A stretch of 64,000 bases of DNA from Pseudomonas citri (GTDB lineage Bacteria > Pseudomonadota > Gammaproteobacteria > Pseudomonadales > Pseudomonadaceae), in the NCBI RefSeq assembly GCF_025336485.1, contig NZ_JAODAB010000003.1, positions 62,001-126,000 on the forward strand. The letters are read 5' to 3'. A program made the position numbers and the translations under genes. Numbering within the stretch: position 1 is the first letter of the stretch; every line of letters starts with the position of its first letter. Positions 19,801 to 28,335 of this stretch are shown one piece after another. Below the pieces are notes generated by a model, which worked only from the letters and a program-made list of their open reading frames with translations, was not told the DNA's origin and made no database searches.

Positions 19801-22800
19801 GACTACTGCGAGTTCCTGGAACTCTGGCAGTCGAAATTCGTCGAGTTCGAACGGCAACCGAGCGCGCCAGGAGCGGCTGCGGGGCGCTCGACGAGAACGC
19901 CACCGAAGATTGGCTTCCCGGATTGCGAACCGTGCTGTCCGGAGGATCTGGTGATCCAGTTCGTCAAACGGCAGTCGCCTGAAGATGCGCTACGACGGCT
20001 GATGGTGTTCATCCGCCTTTGGCGCTCGCTCAAGTGCCTGCCCGGCGCCGGCTACAGCTTTGCGGACCTGCGCGACATTTGCCTGGTGCTCGAACTGTTC
20101 CAGGGCGCGAAGATCAACCCGGAATTCATCCGTCAGCTGGCCGCCTTCCAGATCCTGCGAGATGACTGGCGACTTGCGCTCGGCACCGATCCGCAGGCGG
20201 CGCCAGACGCGACCGGTGCGGCGCGCACACGCCTGCTTGGCTTGTGGGCCGCCACGCCCACCACGTCCTTCGATTGGGCCGTGGAATCCCTGCTCGGACG
20301 CATCGAGGACCGCGCCGAGCGCGAGCACGCGCCCGGTCGACGTCCGGGCAGCCATCGTCGCCATCGTCCGCCCGAGTTCATCAAGGTCCTGCGCGACAAC
20401 CTCGATGCGCTGTCGCTGCTGAGTGGCTTCGATCCTGTCGCAAGGCCTTGGAATGCACGGCCGACCGGCACGCTGCGCTTTGTGGAAATCCTCGCCAAGC
20501 TCTACGCCTCGTCGTTTAACACTGGCGAACTGCTGTACCTGTTCTCGGTCGACCAGCATGTCGACGGCGACGATCCGTTCTGCCAGCAGGACCAGAACGA
20601 AGCGCTCGATCAACCTTTCGATTTTCCGGAGGAAGGACATCCTTATGACCTGTGGAGCCTGCGGCGCAAGCTGCTGGATGTCCACGCGACAGAAGAGGAC
20701 ATCGCCGCACTGACCTGGAGCGGCCTCGTCACCGCGATGCGGAGCGATTTCGGCTACGAGCCCCCGGCGGGCACCGATCCGCTGCAGGAACTGGGGCAAC
20801 ACTTGCTGCCCGAAACCCTCGCTGAGGCCGGGTTTGCCGTCGGCCCACAGGCGCGTCAGTATCGCTCACCGCTCGCGGTCACCAGCGCGAGCATGTGGAA
20901 TTTCCCCCATCCCGGACCGTTTCAATACGATGCCGTCGCCAAGGAGCTGACGACATCGGTGCCGTTGCTCGACCAGGACGTGCTGTTCAAGCTCAATGCG
21001 ATCGAGCAGTTGACGGATGCCGAGCGCAAGGCGGTACAGCAGTTGTACTTCGCCCCGCGTGCCGAGCTTGCGCGCTTTTCGTTCCTGTTCCCCAGCCTCG
21101 CCGACGCCGAGCAGGCCCTGGTCCAGGAAGCGGATGAGACCCGGCGCTGGGCGTATTTGCGCCGCGCATTCGTGGAGTTCTCGCGTCGTGCGCGCATCAT
21201 CGCCGAACATCTTGCCGCCCATGTGGGCTATGCCTCTGACGGCACCGACGCACAAACCGAACTGACGTGGCTGATCCTTTGCCGCCTGCTCGGCGACGAG
21301 AACAAAGCCACGACGGCTTGGGAGCAGGACAACGGCAAGTTGCCAGCCAGCTTCTCATGGTTGCAACCCGCCGGCGGTGCCTTTGCCGCGCTGACTGGCC
21401 TTACCGGCACCGGCCTGCTCGGTGAGGTGAACGGCGCAAGCGGGACGTCATGGCCCGAACTGCGCGGGCCGATGACGGTGTTCTCGGCCGCGGCCAATGC
21501 ATGGAACGCCCCCGCTCCCACGATCGTACCGGGCTTGGGCTTCACATTACCGCCGGCACAACTGAAGTTCGCCCTGTTGCGCAACGGACTGGCGCTGCGT
21601 GAGTCGGACGGCCTGCCGCTGGCTGGCGCCGAAGGCTATACCGCACGCTGGCGCGGTGTGCTGATCGTCGAGACGGCGGGCACTTACACATTCTTCGCCG
21701 GCGTGCCGACAGCGGATTGCGCCGCACCCGATTTCGAGACATGCAGTCATAACAAGTGGCGCATCAACCTGCGGCGCGGCCAGAAAACGTTCCGCCTGCT
21801 GAACTACCGGTGGGCGGACGAGCCGGCGCCGGACCGTGCGTCCGGCCCGCTGCACCTCAAGCGCGGTGCCTATTTCATCGACATAGATTTCGAGGAGACA
21901 CCCCCCACGTTCGACGAGAAGCACGAACTGGTCCGCGCCCGCACCGGTTTTACCGTGAAGTACCAGGGCCCGGACACCGATGACTGCATTGCCGAGCTGC
22001 CGGCCGAGCGCCTGTATCGCGACGTCTCAGCGGGCGAACTGAACAGCGCCCAGGCCGTGGTGCCATCGGCGAAGGCATATCTGGCCCTGCAATACACCAG
22101 CAGCCTGCGTGACATCCGCCGCACCTACCAGCGCGCATTCAAGGCGCTGCTGTTCTGCCACCGGCTGCGTCTGTCGGCGCATCGGGTGACGCGGGCAAAC
22201 GTTTCCGAAACCGAGTACATGCTGTCGTCGCCGGATCTGTTCGCCGGCGTCACTTATATGCCCGGCACACCGTTTACATCGCACCGCGTGTACCTGGACT
22301 TCAATTTCCTGCCGATTGGCGATACCTACAACGGCGATCCCGAGCGCCAGCCACCGGCACCGCTCGATCAGCGTGCAACGCCGTCGGCCCAGCGCCGACA
22401 GGCGCTCTTCGACTGGTTCGAACGGCTCCACGACTACACGGTAATGCGTCAAGCCGTCCAGCAACGGGCTGAGCGCCTCGCGTGGCTCTGTTTTGTCGAG
22501 GCGTCGAACCAGCAGCCTGCCGATCCCGTGCCGCTGTTGGTGGACCTGGCCGTGGACATGGACCATGCCGCGCTTGTCCTTGATTTCCACGACGGTGTAT
22601 CCGTCGATTGGGTCAAGCTGTTGGACGATCGCTGGGCGATTCGCGTCTGGCACGCCGCCTCGTGGGTTCGCCGACTGCTCAAGGCGTTCGTTCCACTCGA
22701 TCTGGCCCAGGCGCAGCCCGATCTCTGGGCCGCGAGTGCGGCACCGGCCATGGCCACCGGTAACGCGAACCTGACGAAGTTCTACCGCGACGGCATGATC

Positions 22801-25800
22801 GAGCGCGGCAGCCCGCTACGTTACGCTGACATCGAACATCTCAATAATCTGCTGCGCGAACGCGGCCGCACGGCCTTGGTCGCGTATCTCAGCACAATGA
22901 ACCGGGTACCACTGCCATTTGTGCCAGGTACATTCGCCAACTCAGCAAAAGATCTGAGCACCTTGCTGCTGATCGACGTCGAAGCGGGCATTTGCCAGAA
23001 GCTGAGTCGCACCGAGGAGGCAGTCACGGCGGTGCGGTCGTTTGTAGAGCGTGCGCGCCTCGCCCAGGAGCCGACATTCGTGGTGCAGCCGATGTTCGCC
23101 TCTGTCTGGGACCAGCGCTTTGCGACCTTCCATGTCTGGCAGGCTTGCCGCCGTCGCACACTGTACAAAGAGAACTATGTCGAGTGGAGCGAGCACGAAC
23201 GCGCCATCCGGACAGAAGCGTTCCGTTTCCTCGAATCCGAGCTGCGGCGTGGGACACTGACTGCGCCGCAACCTGGCGGCATGGAGTACTGGCCTGGTCC
23301 CTACTGGCCGGTACACCCGTCATTGAATGTGCTGCAACACCGTGACCCGTCCTATCTGAAGCAGGTGCCGCAGCCCGAGAACCTCGGGTTGATGGGCAAG
23401 CCCGAACGCCATGCCAGGCCCAGTTGGTTGGCGCCGTCGCAACTCCACCTGTCCGTCCGCCAGCCCCCCGGCACGACGCACAACGTCGCGGGGGAAGCTT
23501 CCATAAAACTCGCTGCGACGGTCCCTGCCAACGCCTCCACCGATACGCCGTCCGCTGCGACCTCACCGCAGCTGCCGCTCTGGATCCAGGCAGCGGTCCG
23601 CCTGGGTACGCGCTTCCTGCGCATTGCCGCAGCCGGGGAACCGCCTGCCACGTCGGCGTACGCGCTGCCGGAAAAAGCGCTCTCGACGTGCTGTACCCAA
23701 TGCGGCCGCATGCACCCGCCGGTCATGGATGAGTACTACTTCTGGCTGGTGGACAGCGAGTATTACGATCCGGGTGTCCTGAATCCCAACGAACCGTCTC
23801 TGTACCAAGATGCGGACTGGGGTGTCGTACCGCCGGACATGACCTCCGACTGGCATCGCCGTGACCGTCTGCCACCGCTGCTGGCCTGGCCGCCACGACC
23901 GATGGTGAAGCTCGCCTGGTGCCGCGTGCACAATGGAGAGTTCCAGACCCCGCGCATCAGTGATGAAGGTGCGCATGTCAATCCTGCCAGCGGCGAGCCG
24001 CAGCTCGAATTGCTCGGCCGTGAGGTCGATTCCCTTCGGTTCCGGATCACCCACGCCGCGGCGCTTCCGGCGGGCCATGCAGACCCGTCACCGTGGGGTT
24101 TTCGCTACGACATCGTCTCGGATACCGCCGTCGTGACGCCCGAAGTAATCGCGACGCCCCTCGCGCCAGCCCCTCTGGCGCCCTTGTTGCCAGCGTATCC
24201 GTTCTTCGTCTATTTCACGCCTGGCGCCCCCCTTGAGCCTTCGCTCTACTCGACCGCCATGACGGTGGCCGGAACGCTGCGCGCCCACTGCCGTTTCGAG
24301 GCCGCCCTGAAATGGTATGAAATGTACTTCGCTCCGGGTGACAAGGACCTGCGCTGGGCCACCTGCCGCACGTCGCAGCCACCCTCGAGCGGAACCGTTC
24401 CCGGCACCGACGTTCCGAGAGGCTCGAAGAAGGCCGCTGCGAACACGCCAGCCAGTTCCCCGCCACCCATCGGCCGCAACATGACGGCGGTGTCGACGCG
24501 TGAAGGCAGGCGCACCGACCAGGATCCTTGCTGTGACACGCAGGTGAAGACGGACCTTGCGACCCGGCAGCGAAGCGTCGTCCTGGCGTACCTCGAAACG
24601 CTGCTTCAGCACGCGCAGGCAGCCATGTGCCGACATTCCCCCGAGGGCTACGCCTTGGCGCGGCTGCGCCTCGACACGCTCTCTAGATTCCTCGGCGAAC
24701 GGCCACGCACGATCTTCGGCCAGGATGATGCTATCCAGGCGCAAACGGTCGCCCACTTCATCCCACGCTTCGCGCCGCTCAACCCGCGGCTGATGGAGAG
24801 CTATGACCGCGTAGCCGATCAACTGGATGCACTCCATCACTGCCTGACAAAGGCGCGACTGGTGGGCGACATCACCAATCCGGACACCTCCTACTGGGGC
24901 GACGATCCGGTACGGCGCGGATGGAAGAGCGTGGCCGCAAACTGCCTTGATGACGACGGTTGTTGCTGTCCTCCCAGTCCGTACCGCTTCCCCTTCCTCA
25001 TCCAGCGCGCCGTGGAGACGGCGAGCGAGGTGCGCACGTTTGGCGCGGCGCTGCTGGCGGCCTTCGAGAAAGGCGATGCCGAGTTCCTCGCAGCCATGCG
25101 GGCCACGCACGAACGGCAGATGCTCAACCTGACCGAGGAGATCCGGCGCACGGAATTCCGCGAAGCGGACTGGCAGGTGCAGGCTCTGCAGAAAACCAAG
25201 CAAGGGGCGCTGGCGCGGCGACAGTACTACAGCGACCTCATCGCCAACGGCCTGATTCCCAAGGAGCAGGCGTACCAGAACCTGACAGGCGTTTCCATGA
25301 CCACCCGTGCCGCCGGCAACGTCGTCGAAGGTGTCGGTCAGGTCATGAACCTGATTCCGGACATTACGACGGGCGTCGCGGGCATCGCTTCAACCCCGGT
25401 GTCGGTGTTCCAGATGCCGATCGGTACCAAACTGGCCCACGCGTTCGCCGCGGCCGCGAGAATTCTCTACACAGTGGCCGATATCACCGGTACACAGGCC
25501 GGCCTGGCGCTGACCGAGGGCGGATGGGATCGCCGTGAGGCGGACTGGATTTTCCAGGTCACGGTACTCGACATCGAGATACAGCAGATCGAGCGGCAGA
25601 TCCTCGGCGCCGAGCGGCGCCGCGACGTGGCACTGCGCCAGTTGAACAACCTGGTGCAACAGAAACAGCAAGCGGCTGAGCTGCAGGACTTCCTGCGCGA
25701 CAAATTCACCAATCACGCGCTCTACCTGTTCCTGCAACAGGAAACGGCGGCGTTGCACCACCAGATGTTCGACATCGCCTGGTGCTGGGCACGCCAGGCA

Positions 25801-27084
25801 CAGCGTGCGTTCCAGCTGGAACGCGAGCTGACCGCGCAAACGTTCCTGCCAGCGGATACCTGGGACGGGCTGCACGAAGGCCTGTTGGCCGGCGAACGGC
25901 TGTCGACATCGCTGCGGGCGATGGAGAAAGCCTACTTCGATCAGAACCGACGCGAGCAGGAGCTGATGACGCGGCTGTCGCTGCTGATTGATTTCCCGCT
26001 CGCGTTTCTGCAGTTGAAGACCACCGGCACCTGCGAAATCGAGATTCCGGAATGGCGCCTGGACCGCGAATATCCCGGGCACTACCTGCGCCGGATCAAG
26101 AGTGTCAGCCTGACCATCCCCTCGGTGGTGGGTCCATACGCGGGCGTGCATTGCAAGTTGACGCTGCTGAGCAGCACGACACGTGTCGAACCCACGCTAC
26201 TCGATATCGAAGACTGCTGCCCTGGTGAATGCACCTGCGGTTGCTGCGAGCGTCGGCGCTACGAAGCCATCAAGGATGATCCCCGCATCGTGAAGCGCTA
26301 CGGCGCAACCGAAGCGATCGCGACCTCCACCGGGCAGAACGACTCGGGCCTGTTCGAGCTCAATTTCCGCGACGAGCGTTACCTGCCGTTCGAATACGCC
26401 GGGGCGATCAGCCGCTGGCGCATCGAGTTGCCCATCGAGACCAACGCGTTCGACATTGATACGGTAAGCGACCTGATTGTCCAGTTGAGCTACACCGCTC
26501 GTGAAGGCGGCTCGCTGCTGCGCAAGGCAAGCTGGGCCGCTGCTTCCTGCTTGCTCCCTGGCGCGGGGCTCCGTCTGTTCGACTTCAAGCGGGACTTCGC
26601 CGATGCGTGGCAGCGGTTCAAGGCAGTCGTGCCGACAGCTTCGCCACCCGACGCCATACGTGCGCTTACGCTGCGCATGTGCCGTGGCATGTTCCCGTAC
26701 CTGCCGGGCCAGCGGCCGGTGCGCATGTGCCGCGTCGAACTGTGGTTCGAAGCACAAGGCTGTAGCGGCGTGCGCAATCATGAGATCGAGTTCGTGCCCT
26801 ATGGCGATTGCGCCTGCGAGGACGACAGCGAAGCCGGCTGCGACCGCTTTTTCTTGACCTGCGTGACCAGTGAGGACTGGCCCTGCCTCTTCCATGGCGT
26901 GATCGAGTACCCGTTCCCGTTCCTCGGCGACGAACGATCGGTGACGATCGGCGATTTCCTGTTCCCGCAAAGCATCGGCGTGGTGCACCGAGCCTATCTG
27001 ATGTGCTCGTATGAGGCCGGTCCGCCGGAACGCTGCTTGCCGAAACGGCCCACCTGCGACGGCGATTGCATGGCGGATTGTTGA
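16894..27084 (+). CDS. Tc toxin TcA-like subunit, unusually long
   Basis: This is the pore-forming, receptor-binding subunit of an ABC toxin. The C-terminal third carries the TcA hallmarks: a long helical channel region (about 2700-3035, rich in Gln, Glu and Arg heptads) and the TcB-binding end with LPFEYAGAISRWRIELP and LSYTAREGG near residues 3164-3210. At 3396 residues it is much longer than the roughly 2500 of the Photorhabdus TcA proteins. The first 150 residues look like an extra beta domain, and residues about 1569-1710 resemble a PA14 fold (GYTARWRGVL, TYTFFAGVP). Cysteine clusters occur near 1011, 2266, 2689 and 3108 and at the extreme C-terminus. GGGAG lies about 9 nt before the ATG. 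It directly follows the BC fusion, so both are probably cotranscribed. No signal peptide is visible. Confidence 0.9.
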   Translation: MPHVILIRLAPMKPISGASFTSYLNNLTIRAFDLSFGNSADGTLVGQAQGAWVPNTGIDAVGPAFTPANQRIVQHFSVYPLQVNPFPAPPSPDVRLEAVATAIIELTPPAAEFNTADLRLEIKQGSQLVAYERLDFNVKVEPSAPISNNPLTYITVDPPAVVLTLPDPGVALDPNAAFVELPVDGTPPKFVPLCNAINKVLAQDPGGGATLANHSPLTAAQSRQVSREIIWNRKIAPPPERPNNRRLEDMYTRPQTDTSWSTDERDKADMDRKQYEASLLGYYALQNANADRLAQYVFAASAAVWAGQQSANPGRVGLRFPIEPGPPPTPGETFRRADVVIVNEGGLLLNFQVPAEYFYALSAVLAANVTAEERYRMVTDDDESRIVASIRAALDANIIVAPATTPENAARRLAAIGRGRMQRVPLCPLNANVNTLVTAWLAQMAVSIDPFWQQAPFPAALVPGHLDLVLAVITQQTVVTPASVALIAAIKGIPVANVAQLKARTVQQWQAFFLPANVALLPDFTQPGTPQERVEAFVRQLRKYFEVLSIAPAPSASANANAQSIPLAANDPLVAFLAAAPGFAFPVANWSAPVILNALQMVFPDDTAAQAWLLDVLKTLDELLRATTGVGPAALQFSLLEALYARGFTSRAQIQALSTSEFEHALTGTVAFPFATAIQAAAGGATGVAPPAAPGPFTPVNPDGSLVNCIPPWHLSPLGPVKYLQDLLATGVGATCEHPAAIGDTLAELLAPRRGALGDLHATAANVHTKLPLIDIINENLEDLVDNGAPGVVYDTGATALGGHALKPVDTDNGTGHAADTLFAALPEHSTPATPVKKPDAYVKLADDFSSPRLPYSQSLDISRTYLCGLGTSRFATLRAFREEITEFAIDAKQEAVDFQKHLWRYPVRIELAIEYLRLSPAEYQTLYVAPIGPAELFKMYGFPSATIKGVGWKSIVLHVPEFLKRTGLDYCEFLELWQSKFVEFERQPSAPGAAAGRSTRTPPKIGFPDCEPCCPEDLVIQFVKRQSPEDALRRLMVFIRLWRSLKCLPGAGYSFADLRDICLVLELFQGAKINPEFIRQLAAFQILRDDWRLALGTDPQAAPDATGAARTRLLGLWAATPTTSFDWAVESLLGRIEDRAEREHAPGRRPGSHRRHRPPEFIKVLRDNLDALSLLSGFDPVARPWNARPTGTLRFVEILAKLYASSFNTGELLYLFSVDQHVDGDDPFCQQDQNEALDQPFDFPEEGHPYDLWSLRRKLLDVHATEEDIAALTWSGLVTAMRSDFGYEPPAGTDPLQELGQHLLPETLAEAGFAVGPQARQYRSPLAVTSASMWNFPHPGPFQYDAVAKELTTSVPLLDQDVLFKLNAIEQLTDAERKAVQQLYFAPRAELARFSFLFPSLADAEQALVQEADETRRWAYLRRAFVEFSRRARIIAEHLAAHVGYASDGTDAQTELTWLILCRLLGDENKATTAWEQDNGKLPASFSWLQPAGGAFAALTGLTGTGLLGEVNGASGTSWPELRGPMTVFSAAANAWNAPAPTIVPGLGFTLPPAQLKFALLRNGLALRESDGLPLAGAEGYTARWRGVLIVETAGTYTFFAGVPTADCAAPDFETCSHNKWRINLRRGQKTFRLLNYRWADEPAPDRASGPLHLKRGAYFIDIDFEETPPTFDEKHELVRARTGFTVKYQGPDTDDCIAELPAERLYRDVSAGELNSAQAVVPSAKAYLALQYTSSLRDIRRTYQRAFKALLFCHRLRLSAHRVTRANVSETEYMLSSPDLFAGVTYMPGTPFTSHRVYLDFNFLPIGDTYNGDPERQPPAPLDQRATPSAQRRQALFDWFERLHDYTVMRQAVQQRAERLAWLCFVEASNQQPADPVPLLVDLAVDMDHAALVLDFHDGVSVDWVKLLDDRWAIRVWHAASWVRRLLKAFVPLDLAQAQPDLWAASAAPAMATGNANLTKFYRDGMIERGSPLRYADIEHLNNLLRERGRTALVAYLSTMNRVPLPFVPGTFANSAKDLSTLLLIDVEAGICQKLSRTEEAVTAVRSFVERARLAQEPTFVVQPMFASVWDQRFATFHVWQACRRRTLYKENYVEWSEHERAIRTEAFRFLESELRRGTLTAPQPGGMEYWPGPYWPVHPSLNVLQHRDPSYLKQVPQPENLGLMGKPERHARPSWLAPSQLHLSVRQPPGTTHNVAGEASIKLAATVPANASTDTPSAATSPQLPLWIQAAVRLGTRFLRIAAAGEPPATSAYALPEKALSTCCTQCGRMHPPVMDEYYFWLVDSEYYDPGVLNPNEPSLYQDADWGVVPPDMTSDWHRRDRLPPLLAWPPRPMVKLAWCRVHNGEFQTPRISDEGAHVNPASGEPQLELLGREVDSLRFRITHAAALPAGHADPSPWGFRYDIVSDTAVVTPEVIATPLAPAPLAPLLPAYPFFVYFTPGAPLEPSLYSTAMTVAGTLRAHCRFEAALKWYEMYFAPGDKDLRWATCRTSQPPSSGTVPGTDVPRGSKKAAANTPASSPPPIGRNMTAVSTREGRRTDQDPCCDTQVKTDLATRQRSVVLAYLETLLQHAQAAMCRHSPEGYALARLRLDTLSRFLGERPRTIFGQDDAIQAQTVAHFIPRFAPLNPRLMESYDRVADQLDALHHCLTKARLVGDITNPDTSYWGDDPVRRGWKSVAANCLDDDGCCCPPSPYRFPFLIQRAVETASEVRTFGAALLAAFEKGDAEFLAAMRATHERQMLNLTEEIRRTEFREADWQVQALQKTKQGALARRQYYSDLIANGLIPKEQAYQNLTGVSMTTRAAGNVVEGVGQVMNLIPDITTGVAGIASTPVSVFQMPIGTKLAHAFAAAARILYTVADITGTQAGLALTEGGWDRREADWIFQVTVLDIEIQQIERQILGAERRRDVALRQLNNLVQQKQQAAELQDFLRDKFTNHALYLFLQQETAALHHQMFDIAWCWARQAQRAFQLERELTAQTFLPADTWDGLHEGLLAGERLSTSLRAMEKAYFDQNRREQELMTRLSLLIDFPLAFLQLKTTGTCEIEIPEWRLDREYPGHYLRRIKSVSLTIPSVVGPYAGVHCKLTLLSSTTRVEPTLLDIEDCCPGECTCGCCERRRYEAIKDDPRIVKRYGATEAIATSTGQNDSGLFELNFRDERYLPFEYAGAISRWRIELPIETNAFDIDTVSDLIVQLSYTAREGGSLLRKASWAAASCLLPGAGLRLFDFKRDFADAWQRFKAVVPTASPPDAIRALTLRMCRGMFPYLPGQRPVRMCRVELWFEAQGCSGVRNHEIEFVPYGDCACEDDSEAGCDRFFLTCVTSEDWPCLFHGVIEYPFPFLGDERSVTIGDFLFPQSIGVVHRAYLMCSYEAGPPERCLPKRPTCDGDCMADC

Positions 27085-27089
27085 AAACA

Positions 27090-27105
27090 GGCCCGTTCCC
27101 GGGCC
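27090..27105 (+). other. Small GC hairpin between the TcA gene and the next gene
   Basis: GGCCCG and CGGGCC pair around a 4-nt loop, starting 5 nt after the TcA stop and ending 5 nt before the AGGAG ribosome site of the next gene. There is no T-run, so it is not a classical terminator. It could affect mRNA stability or translation of the small gene. Confidence 0.45.
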
Positions 27106-27122
27106 ATACCAGGAGTTAACAC

Positions 27123-27425
27123 ATGGCGAAGAAGCCCCCGCTTGACGAACACACAGATCTCCCCCGTCGAAGACCAGGGGCCTCTGCGCGAGCGATGACG
27201 CCTGCGCCCGGGCCTCTTATCGAGCTGAGGCCGGGTTTTTTTCTCAATGCCGACCACATTGTCAGCGTGCGGGTATTGCCGCAGGAAGAAAATGACGTCT
27301 ATGCAGTCCTGCATTTATCCAATGGCGACAAGCAGAACCTGACTCGCGAAGAATACACGGCGATTACCGGTGAAGAACCGCGCCTGGCAGAGTGGCAGGT
27401 ACAAAAAGATACAGGGACGGAGTAG
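27123..27425 (+). CDS. Small protein of unknown function at the end of the Tc locus
   Basis: This 100-residue protein has a strong ribosome site (AGGAG at 27111-27115, 7 nt before the ATG). I do not recognise the family. Residues 1-30 are basic and proline-rich and look disordered. Residues 32-90 (LIELRPGFFLNADHIVSV, then NGDKQNLTREEY) have the alternating pattern of a small beta-rich domain, somewhat like LytTR-type strands. It lies 38 nt after the TcA stop and may belong to the toxin operon. A terminator-like hairpin inside the reading frame (27207-27242) would reduce transcription of its second half, or hints that only the part after it is translated from another start. Confidence 0.6.
   Translation: MAKKPPLDEHTDLPRRRPGASARAMTPAPGPLIELRPGFFLNADHIVSVRVLPQEENDVYAVLHLSNGDKQNLTREEYTAITGEEPRLAEWQVQKDTGTE
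27207..27242 (+). terminator. Intragenic intrinsic-terminator-like hairpin
   Basis: CCCGGGCCTC (27207-27216) pairs with GAGGCCGGG (27227-27235) with one bulged G, followed at once by seven T residues. This is a textbook rho-independent terminator shape, but it lies inside the 27123-27425 reading frame, where the T-run encodes Gly-Phe-Phe. It may end or attenuate Tc operon transcription. Confidence 0.55.
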
Positions 27426-27469
27426 TCCCTACGCACGGAGATCGGCGGACAACGAAGCGAAGCGGTGCC

Positions 27470-28303
27470 CTAATCCGGAATACGATGTCCGAAGAAATAA
27501 CGGACACCGCTCTTGAACCCAGTGGCATGGGCGCCTTCGAGAAAGGCTTCCAGAAGCGCTGATGCGTGCAGCGGTCTGAACACCCGGTCATGGTAGAAGC
27601 AAGAGCAGTCGATGCCGGTGGCACACTCGAAGCGCCGTCGTAGCTCGAAGGGGAAGTACGGTTCTCGCAGGCGTCGCAAAATTCGCTGGGCCAAGCCGAT
27701 CACACTCAGCGGTTCACCGCCGTCCACACAGACTTGGTCTGTACCGAATCTACCTGTCAGTTCGGCGCATCTGTTCAGTACCGCGTGCCGATAGCTGTCG
27801 AGTGAATCGTAGTCCTGGTGGTCGCAAAGTTCGTATCCCGTCTCCAGGCAAGCTGAGAGATACACGGGAAGGATTTCGGCATCACTGATGGTCGCGACCC
27901 GCTCGAATGCCGCGAGAACGATGGGAATATCGGCCAGTTTTCCACGTCGCGTAAGCACGCCGCCCCAGGCCAGCGTCAGCTCAAGCCCCACTTCTTCGCA
28001 GGCAAGTCGTGTCGCGATGGTGTCGACAGTAGAAGCCGGTCCGGCATCGCCAAGCAGTTCTGCGCACAGGCGACGGTTTACCGGGTGGGTGTCGCCGCGG
28101 CCCAACTCGACGAGCCCTGGCATTGGGCTGAAATCGCCAAGTTTTGCCCACCTCAAGGCTTCCAGCCACCGGAAGTAATCGTCCTGCTGCGGCAACTGTC
28201 CGCTTTCCCTTTTGGGAGCGATGGTCACGACGTCAGGGTAGGCAAAGTACCCCCGCCCTTCCCAATCGACCATTTCGGGGTTGCCATAACGACTCCAGTC
28301 CAT
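27470..28303 (-). CDS. Unknown protein, candidate immunity or partner of the DUF4150 protein
   Basis: The 277-residue protein has no family that I recognise. It has no signal peptide or membrane segment, and the middle (about 95-200) is made of short paired amphipathic helices that resemble HEAT-type repeats. The ATG at 28303 has GAGGAG 5 nt upstream; a GTG two codons earlier would overlap that site. It is the last gene of a four-gene minus-strand operon and starts 32 nt after the stop of the DUF4150 protein. A gene directly downstream of a PAAR-like effector is the usual place for the cognate immunity protein, so that role is a reasonable guess from position only. Confidence 0.6.
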   Translation of the reverse strand: MDWSRYGNPEMVDWEGRGYFAYPDVVTIAPKRESGQLPQQDDYFRWLEALRWAKLGDFSPMPGLVELGRGDTHPVNRRLCAELLGDAGPASTVDTIATRLACEEVGLELTLAWGGVLTRRGKLADIPIVLAAFERVATISDAEILPVYLSACLETGYELCDHQDYDSLDSYRHAVLNRCAELTGRFGTDQVCVDGGEPLSVIGLAQRILRRLREPYFPFELRRRFECATGIDCSCFYHDRVFRPLHASALLEAFLEGAHATGFKSGVRYFFGHRIPD

Positions 28304-28335
28304 TGTCACTCCTCACAGTCGTCGCTTGCGATGGG

